DNA from: Pseudogracilibacillus sp037892545
GTDB lineage: Bacteria; Bacillota; Bacilli; Bacillales; Amphibacillaceae
Direction: 5' to 3'
Assembly: GCF_037892545.1 (NCBI RefSeq)
Contig: NZ_JBBKBG010000030.1
Location: forward strand, 1-32,730
Length of the DNA stretch: 32,730 nucleotides
In this document: one piece after another, positions 24,510-32,730 of the stretch
Layout: each line of letters opens with the position of its first letter
How positions within the stretch are numbered: the first letter of the stretch is position 1
The notes under the pieces: model-generated
The model's database searches: none
The model's input: the letters and a program-made list of their open reading frames with translations, nothing else
Told to the model about the DNA's origin: nothing
Program-made: the position numbers and the translations under genes

Positions 24510-24594
24510 TTGCCACGGCAACATAAGTTTCTTTACCCACATTACCAGGTGGTTCATTTTCAGGTAAAAGTAATGACATAGAATAAATCTATGT
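24510..24594 (-). repeat. Hairpins in the rplGB-rpsL gap
   Basis: ACATAGA/TCTATGT (24576-24594, 5-base loop) overlaps the rplGB TAG stop codon, and TTGCC/GGCAA (24510-24521) lies 50 bp before the rpsL start. Neither has a T tract, so they are not obvious terminators. They may limit or reset translation between the two genes. Confidence 0.45.
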
Positions 24595-24843
24595 ACGTTT
24601 TATTGCGACAACGGATGCATCGACATCAATTTTGCATGCTTTTCCAAGCGCTGCTTTCGAATCGACCATCGTATAAACTATATTGTTTTTTCGGGCTACA
24701 TTGATTACTTTATTCGTAATATGCTCTGCCGCATCTGTTGCAACAAACAATTCGCTTACTTCTCCATTATTCATCGCTTTTATCGTTTGTTTGGTTCCGA
24801 TTATTAACTTTGAATGAAGCTGTGTGATACGCTCGTAAGCCAT
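24589..24843 (-). CDS. rplGB: L7Ae-family K-turn RNA-binding ribosomal protein (L7Ae-like)
   Basis: The 84-residue product shows GTKQTIKAMNNGEVSELFVA, DAAEHITNKVINVARKNNI and AALGKACKIDVDASVVAIK, the L7Ae/L30e fold with the LGKAC-type loop that holds kink-turn RNA. The homologue in B. subtilis at the same place (rpoC-rplGB-rpsL) binds K-turns but its physiological target is not settled. GGAGGAGTAAGG leads the ATG. It is first behind the promoter at 24892-24920. Confidence 0.93.
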   Translation of the reverse strand: MAYERITQLHSKLIIGTKQTIKAMNNGEVSELFVATDAAEHITNKVINVARKNNIVYTMVDSKAALGKACKIDVDASVVAIKRT

Positions 24844-24891
24844 TCCTTACTCCTCCATTAAAAAAATCAATATGACGGAAACACCTCAAAT

Positions 24892-24920
24892 AGAATATCA
24901 TTTACGTTGGAAGTTGTCAA
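24892..24920 (-). promoter_or_regulatory. Promoter for rplGB-rpsL-rpsG-fusA
   Basis: Minus strand TTGACA (24915-24920) and TATTCT (24892-24897), spacer 17 bp, lie just after the long inverted repeat behind rpoC. The -35 is perfect. It would start transcription near 24885, about 40 nt before rplGB. Confidence 0.75.
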
Positions 24921-24940
24921 TAGATTTTACAATTTTTATA

Positions 24941-25038
24941 TAAAAGAAAAGGTTGGAACAAAGACAAGGAGTAGAAAACACATGTTAGACTATTTTGTTC
25001 TTCATTCATGTTTTCTTTTTAATTGCTCCAACCTTTTC
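24941..25038 (-). terminator. Long-range inverted repeat after rpoC, terminator-like
   Basis: GAAAAGGTTGGA (minus-strand arm at 25027-25038) pairs perfectly with TCCAACCTTTTC (24946-24957), 69 bp apart. Inside, GAAAACATG and CATGTGTTTTC pair with a 2-base bulge. The structure starts 5 bp after the rpoC stop and ends in CTTTTCTTTTATA. It is unusually long for an intrinsic terminator but fits the space between rpoC and the next promoter. Confidence 0.55.
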
Positions 25039-25043
25039 ATTAC

Positions 25044-28000
25044 TTATTGTTCTACTTCGACTTCTTCTTCATCAATTTCTTCTTCTACCACTAATTCTGC
25101 TTCCATTTTACGGTAACGTTGCATACCCGTTCCAGCAGGAATTAATTTCCCGATAATGACGTTCTCTTTTAAGCCGAGTAATTCGTCTGTTTTTCCTTTA
25201 ATAGCTGCATCTGTAAGAACTCTCGTCGTTTCTTGGAATGATGCTGCTGATAAGAAGGAATCTGTTTCTAACGAAGCTTTTGTAATACCTAGTAGTACTG
25301 GCTCTCCAACTGCTGGCTCTTTACCTTCGAGTAAAATTTCATTATTCACTTCTTTAAACTGGTGTACATCGATTAAAGTACCTGGTAATACGTCCGTATC
25401 TCCAGACTCTAACACTTTAATCTTACGTAACATTTGGCGAACCATTACTTCTACGTGTTTGTCACCAATTTCTACCCCTTGCATACGGTAAACTCGTTGT
25501 ACTTCACGTAGTAAATATGCTTGAACACCTTCCACACCTTGGACACGCAGTAATTCTTTCGGATCAATAGAACCTTCTGTTAATTCTTGACCTGCAATTA
25601 CTTCGTCTCCTTTTGTTACTTTCAATCTTGCGTTGTATGGTACCGTGTAAGCAACACTTTCCACATCATTTTCAACGACGATTTCACGTTTATCTTTCGT
25701 TTCACGAACTTCTTGGATATATCCGTCAAACTCACTGATAACCGCTTGACCTTTCGGGTTTCTCGCTTCAAATAGTTCTTGGATTCTCGGTAAACCTTGT
25801 GTAATGTCGTCCCCTGCAACTCCACCTGTGTGGAATGTACGCATCGTTAACTGTGTACCAGGCTCTCCGATAGATTGTGCAGCAATAATTCCTACTGCCT
25901 CTCCCACTTCCACGTTTGCACCTGTTGCTAAGTTACGACCATAACATTTCTTACATACACCGTGTTTTGTGTTACACGTAAATACAGATCGAATGATTAC
26001 TTCTTCAATCCCTGCATTTACAACTTCTTTCGCCTGATCCTCCGAAATAATTTCGTTCGCATGAACCATTACTTCTTCTGTTTCTGGATGTACAATATCT
26101 TCAAACGCTGTTCTTCCTACAAGACGGTCAATAAGTGGTTCTACAACCTCTGCTCCAACAGATAACTCTGTTACTTTTAAGCCACGGTCTGTTCCACAAT
26201 CTGATTCTCTTACAATGACATCTTGAGCAACATCTACTAAACGTCTCGTTAAGTAACCAGAGTCAGCCGTTTTCAGCGCTGTATCTGCTAACCCTTTACG
26301 CGCACCGTGCGTAGAGATGAAGTACTCTAATACCGTTAATCCTTCACGGAAGCTCGAACGAATCGGTAATTCAATAATACGTCCAGCTGGGTTGGCCATT
26401 AGTCCACGCATTCCAGCTAACTGTGTAAAGTTAGACGGGTTACCACGGGCACCTGAATCACTCATCATATAAATTGGGTTCGTTTTATCTAAAGAAGCCA
26501 TTAATCTATCTTGGATCACATCTTTTACATCAGACCAGATAGAAATAACACGGCTATAACGTTCTTCATCCGTAATTAATCCACGTTTAAATTGCTTTAA
26601 CACTTGGTCTACTTTCTTTTGTGCTTCTTCTAATAATGCTTCTTTTTCCGCTAAAACAACGATATCTGAAATACCTACTGTCATTCCTGCTTTTGTAGAG
26701 TATTTGAAACCTAGGTCTTTTAAACGGTCTAACATTTTTGAAGTTTCAGCAATATGATATTTCTTGAAAACTTCTGCGATAATATCTCCTAAAATACCTT
26801 TCTTAAACGGTAAAATGATTTCGGCGTTTTGAATCGCCTCGTTCACATCTTGCCCTTTCTCGATAAAGAATTTATCCGGAGTCGCAATCTCTAAGTTCTG
26901 ACGTGTTGGTTCATTAATATATGGGAATGAAGATGGAATAATCTCATTAAATATTATCTTCCCAACTGTTGTCATTAATAATTTCTCGTTTTGTTCTTCT
27001 GTAAATGTCGGATTATTTAAGCTAGATGCTTCAATCGCCACACGTGAATGTAAATGTACATGACCATTTTGATAAGCAATGAGTGCCTCATTCGTATCTT
27101 TAAATATTTTACCTTCACCAACATCTCCAGCAATTTCTAATGTTAAATAGTAGTTACCTAAAACCATGTCTTGTGAAGGTGTAACTACTGGTTTTCCATC
27201 TTTTGGGTTTAAGATGTTTTGAGCTGCTAACATTAAAATACGCGCTTCTGCTTGTGCTTCTGCAGATAGTGGTACGTGAACAGCCATCTGGTCCCCGTCA
27301 AAGTCAGCGTTATAAGCTGTACAAACTAATGGGTGTAAGCGAATCGCACGACCTTCTACTAATGTCGGTTCGAATGCTTGAATCCCTAATCTGTGTAATG
27401 TCGGAGCACGGTTTAATAAAACTGGATGTTCTTTAATAACTTCTTCTAATACATCCCACACTTCAGGATGTACACGTTCGATTTTACGTTTTGCTGATTT
27501 AATATTGTGTGCAATATTTCTACTCACTAATTCTTTCATAATAAACGGCTTAAATAACTCTAATGCCATTTCTTTCGGTAATCCACACTGATACATTTTT
27601 AGGCTCGGTCCTACAACAATAACGGAACGACCAGAGTAGTCTACACGTTTTCCTAATAAGTTTTGACGGAAACGACCTTGTTTCCCTTTTAACATGTGTG
27701 ATAAAGATTTTAATGGACGGTTTCCAGGACCTGTTACCGGACGTCCTCGGCGACCATTATCAATTAATGCATCCACAGCTTCTTGTAACATACGTTTTTC
27801 GTTTTGTACGATGATGCTCGGTGCACCTAAATCTAATAGACGTTTTAAACGGTTATTTCGGTTAATAACACGACGGTATAAATCGTTTAAATCAGATGTT
27901 GCAAAACGTCCACCATCTAACTGTACCATCGGGCGAATTTCTGGCGGGATCACAGGAAGTACATCTAATACCATCCATTCAGGTTTGTTTCCAGAATGAC

Positions 28001-28649
28001 GGAATGCTTCCATTACTTCTAAACGACGAATTGCTCTCGTTCTTCTTTGACCTTGAACCGTTTTTAATTCTTCTTTTAATTCAAGTACTTCCGCCTCTAA
28101 ATCTATATCTTGTAATAATTTACGTATCGCTTCTGCGCCCATTTCAGCTTTAAACGCATTACCATATTTACCATATAGCTCACGATATTCCTTTTCAGAG
28201 AGAAGTTGCTTCTTCTCTAATGGAGTATCTCCAGAATCTGTTACAACATAAGCTGCAAAGTATAAGATTTCCTCCAAAGCACGTGGGGACATATCTAAAA
28301 CAAGTCCCATACGGCTTGGAATTCCTTTAAAATACCAAATATGTGATACTGGGGCAGCTAATTCAATGTGAGCCATTCGTTCACGACGTACTTTCGACTT
28401 CGTTACTTCTACTCCACATCGATCACAAACTACACCTTTGTATCTTACTCTTTTATATTTTCCACAATGACATTCCCAGTCTTTTTGCGGTCCGAAAATA
28501 CGTTCACAGAACAAGCCATCTTTTTCCGGCTTTAAAGTTCGGTAGTTGATTGTTTCTGGCTTTTTCACTTCTCCATAAGACCAAGAACGAATCTTTTCTG
28601 ACGAAGCTAAACCGATTTTCATATACTCAAAGTTATTTACATCTAGCAA
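25044..28649 (-). CDS. rpoC: DNA-directed RNA polymerase subunit beta-prime
   Basis: Beta-prime holds the catalytic Mg and the bridge and trigger helices. The 1201-residue protein has the N-terminal zinc site CHCG...VCDRCG, the zipper and lid region GRFRQNLLGKRVDYSGRSVI, the active-site NADFDGDQMAVHVPLS (about residues 445-460), the second zinc site with CGTDRG and CNTKHGVCKKCYG, and the trigger region EPGTQLTMRTFHTGGVAG. The start is TTG at 28647-28649, eight bases after GGGAGG, as in B. subtilis. It ends in an acidic tail rich in Glu. It lies 136 bp behind rpoB. Confidence 0.99.
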   Translation of the reverse strand: MLDVNNFEYMKIGLASSEKIRSWSYGEVKKPETINYRTLKPEKDGLFCERIFGPQKDWECHCGKYKRVRYKGVVCDRCGVEVTKSKVRRERMAHIELAAPVSHIWYFKGIPSRMGLVLDMSPRALEEILYFAAYVVTDSGDTPLEKKQLLSEKEYRELYGKYGNAFKAEMGAEAIRKLLQDIDLEAEVLELKEELKTVQGQRRTRAIRRLEVMEAFRHSGNKPEWMVLDVLPVIPPEIRPMVQLDGGRFATSDLNDLYRRVINRNNRLKRLLDLGAPSIIVQNEKRMLQEAVDALIDNGRRGRPVTGPGNRPLKSLSHMLKGKQGRFRQNLLGKRVDYSGRSVIVVGPSLKMYQCGLPKEMALELFKPFIMKELVSRNIAHNIKSAKRKIERVHPEVWDVLEEVIKEHPVLLNRAPTLHRLGIQAFEPTLVEGRAIRLHPLVCTAYNADFDGDQMAVHVPLSAEAQAEARILMLAAQNILNPKDGKPVVTPSQDMVLGNYYLTLEIAGDVGEGKIFKDTNEALIAYQNGHVHLHSRVAIEASSLNNPTFTEEQNEKLLMTTVGKIIFNEIIPSSFPYINEPTRQNLEIATPDKFFIEKGQDVNEAIQNAEIILPFKKGILGDIIAEVFKKYHIAETSKMLDRLKDLGFKYSTKAGMTVGISDIVVLAEKEALLEEAQKKVDQVLKQFKRGLITDEERYSRVISIWSDVKDVIQDRLMASLDKTNPIYMMSDSGARGNPSNFTQLAGMRGLMANPAGRIIELPIRSSFREGLTVLEYFISTHGARKGLADTALKTADSGYLTRRLVDVAQDVIVRESDCGTDRGLKVTELSVGAEVVEPLIDRLVGRTAFEDIVHPETEEVMVHANEIISEDQAKEVVNAGIEEVIIRSVFTCNTKHGVCKKCYGRNLATGANVEVGEAVGIIAAQSIGEPGTQLTMRTFHTGGVAGDDITQGLPRIQELFEARNPKGQAVISEFDGYIQEVRETKDKREIVVENDVESVAYTVPYNARLKVTKGDEVIAGQELTEGSIDPKELLRVQGVEGVQAYLLREVQRVYRMQGVEIGDKHVEVMVRQMLRKIKVLESGDTDVLPGTLIDVHQFKEVNNEILLEGKEPAVGEPVLLGITKASLETDSFLSAASFQETTRVLTDAAIKGKTDELLGLKENVIIGKLIPAGTGMQRYRKMEAELVVEEEIDEEEVEVEQ

Positions 28650-28713
28650 GGGCTCTACCTCCCATTTTTTATCCGCTCTAAATTATTCAAACATTTATAT
28701 AAAATATAGGACT

Positions 28714-28764
28714 AGCAGTTCCATTTAAAACTGCTTTAGAAAGTAGAGGGCAACCAAAGCTGCC
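28714..28764 (-). repeat. Two hairpins in the rpoB-rpoC gap
   Basis: AGCAGTT/AACTGCT (28714-28735, 8-base loop) and GGCAGC/GTTGCC with one G-U pair (28749-28764, 4-base loop) lie between the two polymerase genes, with no T tract. They may affect mRNA processing or stability; no function is shown. Confidence 0.45.
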
Positions 28765-28785
28765 ACTCCATTTCTTTTTACGTCC

Positions 28786-31700
28786 TTAGTCTTGTTTAAT
28801 TTCTAAGTTTAACGTGTCTTCCATATCTGAATCATCTTCTTCTAAAGCACGTAAGTCTATTTCCTCTTGATTACTTGATAACATTTTAACGTCCATACCT
28901 AAACTTTGTAACTCTTTAATGAGTACTTTAAATGATTCAGGTACACCCGGTTCTGGTACATTATGACCTTTTACGATAGATTCATATGTCTGTACACGTC
29001 CGACGATATCGTCTGATTTTACCGTTAAAATTTCTTGTAATGTATATGCTGCACCGTATGCTTCAAGTGCCCATACTTCCATCTCACCAAATCGCTGTCC
29101 ACCAAATTGTGCTTTCCCACCTAGTGGCTGTTGCGTAACTAATGAGTATGGTCCAGTAGATCTCGCGTGAAGCTTGTCGTCTACCATATGTGATAGTTTA
29201 ATCATATAAGAAACCCCTACAGACACACGGTTATCGAATGGTTCTCCAGTTCGACCATCATAAAGAATCGTTTTTGCATCTTCTGCCATGCCTGCTTCCT
29301 GTAATGTTTCCCATACGTCTTCTTCAGATGCACCATCAAAAACTGGTGATGCAACATGAATACCTAACTCTCGTGCCGCCATTCCTAAATGGAGCTCAAA
29401 CACTTGTCCAATATTCATACGTGAAGGTACCCCTAATGGGTTTAACATAATATCAACTGGTGTACCGTCTGGTAAGTAAGGCATATCTTCTTCTGGTAAT
29501 AGTTTTGAAATTACCCCTTTGTTTCCGTGACGACCTGCCATCTTATCCCCTTCAGAGATTTTACGCTTTTGAACGATGTAAACACGAATTAATTGGTTCA
29601 CACCAGGCTTTAATTCGTCACCATCTTCACGATTGAAGATTTTAACGTCGTGGATAATTCCACCTGCACCGTGTGGTACACGTAGTGATGTATCACGTAC
29701 TTCACGAGCCTTTTCACCAAAAATTGCATGTAACAGACGTTCTTCGGCAGATAATTCTGTTACCCCTTTAGGTGTTACTTTTCCTACTAAAATATCGCCG
29801 TCTTTTACTTCTGCACCAATACGGATAATCCCGTCTTCATCCAAGTTCTTTAATGCATCTTCTCCAACGTTAGGAATATCACGAGTAATTTCTTCCGGTC
29901 CTAACTTCGTATCACGAGCTTCAGCTTCGTATTCTTCAATATGAATGGATGTGAATACATCGTCTTTCACTAATTTTTCGCTCATAATAATCGCATCTTC
30001 GTAGTTATACCCTTCCCAAGTCATGAATGCGACTAAAACGTTACGTCCTAAAGCTAATTCACCTTTTTCCATCGAAGGTCCGTCTGCTAAAACTTCTCCT
30101 TTCACAACACGATCTCCTTGGTGAACAATCGGACGTTGGTTGTAACAAGTACCTTGGTTGGAACGAATATATTTACTTAAACGATACGTATCTGTATCGC
30201 CTTCTACTTCTTTTCCATCTACTTCAGCAATACGACGAACCACAATTTCCTTCGCTTCAACTCTTTCAACAATTCCGCCATGTCGGCAAATAATCGCTGC
30301 TCCGGAGTCTTTCCCTGCTACATACTCCATCCCAGTACCAACTGTAGGTGCTTCTGGCTCTAATAGAGGTACTGCTTGACGTTGCATGTTCGCACCCATT
30401 AACGCACGGTTCGAGTCATCATTTTCTAAGAAAGGAATACAAGCTGTCGCCGCTGACACTACTTGCTTCGGCGAAACGTCCATATAATCAATTTGTTCAC
30501 GTGGTACAACAATGTTTTCCCCACGGAAACGTGCAATAACTTCATCATTTAAGAAATGACCATTTTCATCTAATGGCGCGTTCGCTTGTGCTACAACATA
30601 GTTATCTTCTTCATCCGCTGTTAAGTAGTCGATTTGTTCTGTTACACGGTTTTCTTCTACATCTACTCGACGATATGGTGTTTCAATAAATCCAAACGCA
30701 TTTACTTTTCCATAACTCGATAAGGAGTTAATTAGACCGATGTTTGGTCCCTCTGGCGTTTCAATTGGACACATTCTTCCATAGTGAGAATAGTGTACGT
30801 CACGAACTTCCATACCTGCACGTTCTCTCGTTAAACCACCAGGCCCTAAGGCAGATAAACGACGTTTATGTGTTAATTCTGCTAACGGGTTCGTTTGGTC
30901 CATAAACTGAGATAATTGTGAACTACCAAAGAACTCTTTAATGGACGCAATAACTGGACGAATATTAATTAATTGTTGTGGCGTAATACTTGATGTGTCT
31001 TGAATCGACATACGTTCACGTACCACTCGTTCCATTCTCGATAAACCGATACGGAATTGGTTTTGTAATAATTCACCAACCGAGCGTAAACGACGGTTTC
31101 CAAGGTGATCGATATCGTCTGTGTGACCAACATCATGTAATAAGTTAAAGAAATAACTCATCGAAGATAGAATATCTGCTGTCGTAATATGTTTCACATC
31201 ATTTGACACATCTGCATTTCCAACAACATGTAATACTCTTTCCCCTTCACTATCTGTCGGGTCCATAATTTTTACAACTTGGACTTCAGATTCTTCATCC
31301 ACCACTCCGTTGTATAATGTTATTTCTTCTTTGTTTAATTTGTTTTCATTTCGCTCTAAATACGGAATTAAAGTGTTTAGCAATTTACGGTCGATTTTAT
31401 CGCCTTTTTCCCCTAACACTTCCCCTGTTTCCGTATCGACGATTGTTTCTGCTAACGTTTGGTTAAATAGACGGTTTTTAATGCTTAATTTTTTGTTCAT
31501 TTTATAACGACCGACATGCGCTAAATCATAACGCTTCGGATCAAAGAAGCGTGAAATTAATAAACTCTTTGCATTTTCGACCGTTGGTGGTTCACCAGGA
31601 CGTAAACGCTCATAAATTTCTAGTAACGCTTTTTCCGTCGTTTCAATATTGTCTTTTTCTAATGTGTTTCTTAAATACTCGTTATCACCGAATAAATCGA

Positions 31701-32322
31701 TAATCTCTTGGTCTGTATTCATTCCAAGCGCACGAAGCAATACAGTTGCAGGAAGTTTACGAGTTCGATCAATTCGTACGTAAACGACATCTCTTGCGTC
31801 TGTTTCAAATTCTAACCATGCTCCACGGTTGGGAATTACGGTCGCTGTTAATCCACGTTTTCCGTTTTTATCAATTTTATCGCTATAATACACACTTGGC
31901 GAACGAACTAACTGTGAAACAATTACGCGTTCCGCCCCGTTAATAACGAAAGTACCAGTATCCGTCATAAGTGGGAAATCTCCCATGAATACTTCTTGTT
32001 CTTTTACTTCACCAGTTTGGTTGTTAATCAGTCGAACTTTCACACGAAGTGGCGCACTATACGTCACATCTCGTTCCTTCGACTCTTCAATCGGGTACTT
32101 CGATTCACCTAAACTATAATCGATAAACTCTAGCGATAGATTTCCTGCAAAATCTTCAATCGGGGAAATGTCCTCAAACATTTCCTTCAAACCTTCTTGT
32201 AAAAACCACTCATAAGAAGCTGTTTGAATCTCAATTAAATTCGGTAAATCTAACACTTCACTAATACGTGCATAACTTCTACGCTGACGAAAACGTCCAT
32301 ACTGAACTAGTTGACCTGCCAA
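28786..32322 (-). CDS. rpoB: DNA-directed RNA polymerase subunit beta
   Basis: Beta forms the other half of the active cleft and the rifampicin pocket. The start is TTG at 32320-32322 (LAGQLVQYGRFRQRRSYARI, 1178 residues), six bases after AGGGGTG, as in B. subtilis; the extra codons upstream are untranslated leader. The rifampicin region SSQLSQFMDQTNPLAELTHK, then RRLSALGPGGL (about residues 465-497), has the sensitive residues. Also present are GPNIGLINSLSSYGKVN, SPKQVVSAATACIPFLENDD, the DGYNYEDAI-like EGYNYEDAIIMSEKLV, MAGRHGNKGVISK and FGGQRFGEMEVWALEAYGA. The C-terminal tail is acidic. Confidence 0.99.
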   Translation of the reverse strand: MAGQLVQYGRFRQRRSYARISEVLDLPNLIEIQTASYEWFLQEGLKEMFEDISPIEDFAGNLSLEFIDYSLGESKYPIEESKERDVTYSAPLRVKVRLINNQTGEVKEQEVFMGDFPLMTDTGTFVINGAERVIVSQLVRSPSVYYSDKIDKNGKRGLTATVIPNRGAWLEFETDARDVVYVRIDRTRKLPATVLLRALGMNTDQEIIDLFGDNEYLRNTLEKDNIETTEKALLEIYERLRPGEPPTVENAKSLLISRFFDPKRYDLAHVGRYKMNKKLSIKNRLFNQTLAETIVDTETGEVLGEKGDKIDRKLLNTLIPYLERNENKLNKEEITLYNGVVDEESEVQVVKIMDPTDSEGERVLHVVGNADVSNDVKHITTADILSSMSYFFNLLHDVGHTDDIDHLGNRRLRSVGELLQNQFRIGLSRMERVVRERMSIQDTSSITPQQLINIRPVIASIKEFFGSSQLSQFMDQTNPLAELTHKRRLSALGPGGLTRERAGMEVRDVHYSHYGRMCPIETPEGPNIGLINSLSSYGKVNAFGFIETPYRRVDVEENRVTEQIDYLTADEEDNYVVAQANAPLDENGHFLNDEVIARFRGENIVVPREQIDYMDVSPKQVVSAATACIPFLENDDSNRALMGANMQRQAVPLLEPEAPTVGTGMEYVAGKDSGAAIICRHGGIVERVEAKEIVVRRIAEVDGKEVEGDTDTYRLSKYIRSNQGTCYNQRPIVHQGDRVVKGEVLADGPSMEKGELALGRNVLVAFMTWEGYNYEDAIIMSEKLVKDDVFTSIHIEEYEAEARDTKLGPEEITRDIPNVGEDALKNLDEDGIIRIGAEVKDGDILVGKVTPKGVTELSAEERLLHAIFGEKAREVRDTSLRVPHGAGGIIHDVKIFNREDGDELKPGVNQLIRVYIVQKRKISEGDKMAGRHGNKGVISKLLPEEDMPYLPDGTPVDIMLNPLGVPSRMNIGQVFELHLGMAARELGIHVASPVFDGASEEDVWETLQEAGMAEDAKTILYDGRTGEPFDNRVSVGVSYMIKLSHMVDDKLHARSTGPYSLVTQQPLGGKAQFGGQRFGEMEVWALEAYGAAYTLQEILTVKSDDIVGRVQTYESIVKGHNVPEPGVPESFKVLIKELQSLGMDVKMLSSNQEEIDLRALEEDDSDMEDTLNLEIKQD

Positions 32323-32679
32323 CTGCTTCACCCCTAAAATCAAACATTTTATTTAAAAAGGATTAAAACCTTAAAACTTACAAAAAACATTTAAAACTTG
32401 TCTTTTTTTGTAATGTGCGTTATTATTTTTTTAGTTAATATACGAACATTCCTTCTACAAAAGACATGTCACACCTATGCAATAGGCACGACAAAAGAAA
32501 GTTCTCTATTTATACAAAAATAGAAAAGATCCTCTATGATCATGAAAATCCTTTTTTATTATCATATAAACAATTAACTTTCCTTAACATATAGAGCAAT
32601 TTACTTACTCGCATCATTATTAACAACTTCCCAATGCTTTATACATATACACTTGACATAAAGAAAAACATGGTAGCAT
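32323..32679 (-). promoter_or_regulatory. rpoB 5' leader (about 357 nt), no gene
   Basis: No coding frame with a ribosome site is seen on either strand here. A 12-bp stem (32467-32493) with a 3-base loop, TGTCGTGCCTAT / ATAGGTGTGACA on the minus strand including three G-U pairs, lies mid-leader. Nearer rpoB, TTAAAAC occurs three times (32363-32397, plus strand). ATGATCAT at 32536-32543 is a small palindrome within a further weak stem. Attenuation or antitermination control is possible but not shown. In B. subtilis the gene before rpoB is rsmC, which would lie past the window end. Confidence 0.45.
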
Positions 32680-32695
32680 CTATACATTCTACCAT
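32670..32695 (-). promoter_or_regulatory. Inverted repeat across the rpoB promoter start site
   Basis: ATGGTAG (32670-32676) and CTACCAT (32689-32695) are perfect 7-bp arms, 12 bp apart, centred on the predicted start site and overlapping the -10 box. The arrangement is that of a possible operator or a 5'-end hairpin of the transcript. No protein is identified. Confidence 0.4.
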
Positions 32696-32714
32696 ATATA
32701 CCAACTCTAGTCAA
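32686..32714 (-). promoter_or_regulatory. Promoter upstream of rpoB
   Basis: Minus strand TTGACT (32709-32714) and TAGAAT (32686-32691) with a 17-bp spacer. Start near 32679, far (about 357 nt) ahead of rpoB. In related genomes rpoB also receives transcription from the rplJL unit, which is outside the window. Confidence 0.7.
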
Positions 32715-32730
32715 GCTTACCTTTATGTGC

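Noticed and set aside
30820..30935. Rifampicin-resistance mutation in RpoB
   Set aside because: The cluster I region reads as the sensitive sequence; no known resistance change is visible.
32653..32700. Plus-strand promoter starting at TTGACA 32653
   Set aside because: No -10 box at 16-18 bp, and no gene is seen on the plus strand in the remaining sequence.

Overview
The window is the ribosomal-protein and RNA-polymerase supercluster of a low-GC Gram-positive bacterium, most likely a Bacillaceae member. It follows the Bacillus subtilis order rpoB-rpoC-rplGB-rpsL-rpsG-fusA-tuf, then S10-spc-alpha, then ecfA1-ecfA2-ecfT-truA and rplM-rpsI. Strong Shine-Dalgarno sites, zinc-type S14, and TTG starts on rpoB, rpoC, rpsE and rpsI also fit that group. 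Genus and species cannot be named from the sequence alone. Apart from one broken integrase at the left edge, every gene is on the minus strand, so transcription runs from high to low coordinates.

From right to left: 32323-32730 is a long rpoB leader with a good promoter. Then come rpoB and rpoC (beta and beta-prime), a terminator-like long inverted repeat and a second promoter. The str genes follow: the L7Ae-like rplGB, rpsL, rpsG, fusA and tuf. tuf ends at a strong intrinsic terminator. A 424-bp gap carries the S10 promoter and leader, and from rpsJ the compact S10-spc-alpha run of 27 genes continues to rplQ and its terminator. Genes in that run are spaced 1-50 bp apart or overlap, except for a 173-bp rpsK-rpoA gap with an inverted repeat and a possible promoter. 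The next unit is the ECF vitamin-transporter energizing module (ecfA1, ecfA2, ecfT) plus truA. Last is rplM-rpsI, with its own promoter directly behind truA and an L13-type leader.

The genes supply the core of gene expression: transcription (alpha, beta, beta-prime), 25 ribosomal proteins in S10-spc-alpha plus L13, S9, S12, S7 and an L7Ae-like protein, initiation factor IF1, elongation factors EF-Tu and EF-G, tRNA pseudouridylation (TruA), membrane insertion (SecY), adenylate homeostasis (Adk) and micronutrient uptake (EcfAAT). Several track-length ORFs begin too early. I moved the starts of rplM, ecfA1, rpsM, adk, rpmC, rplD, rpsJ and rpoB using Shine-Dalgarno position and family alignment, and added rpmJ, which is too short for an ORF list.

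The only accessory element is at the left end. A tyrosine recombinase, frameshifted in its middle, points head-on at the 3' end of rpsI, with repeat motifs between them. This looks like one end of a (possibly decayed) integrative element using the rpsI 3' end as its attachment site, with the rest of the element beyond base 1. I see no CRISPR, toxin, defence system, tRNA or rRNA. Most of the window is ordinary, highly conserved housekeeping DNA. The points worth a second look are the integrase junction, the absence of map between adk and the KOW gene, an enlarged L17, and several structured intergenic regions.
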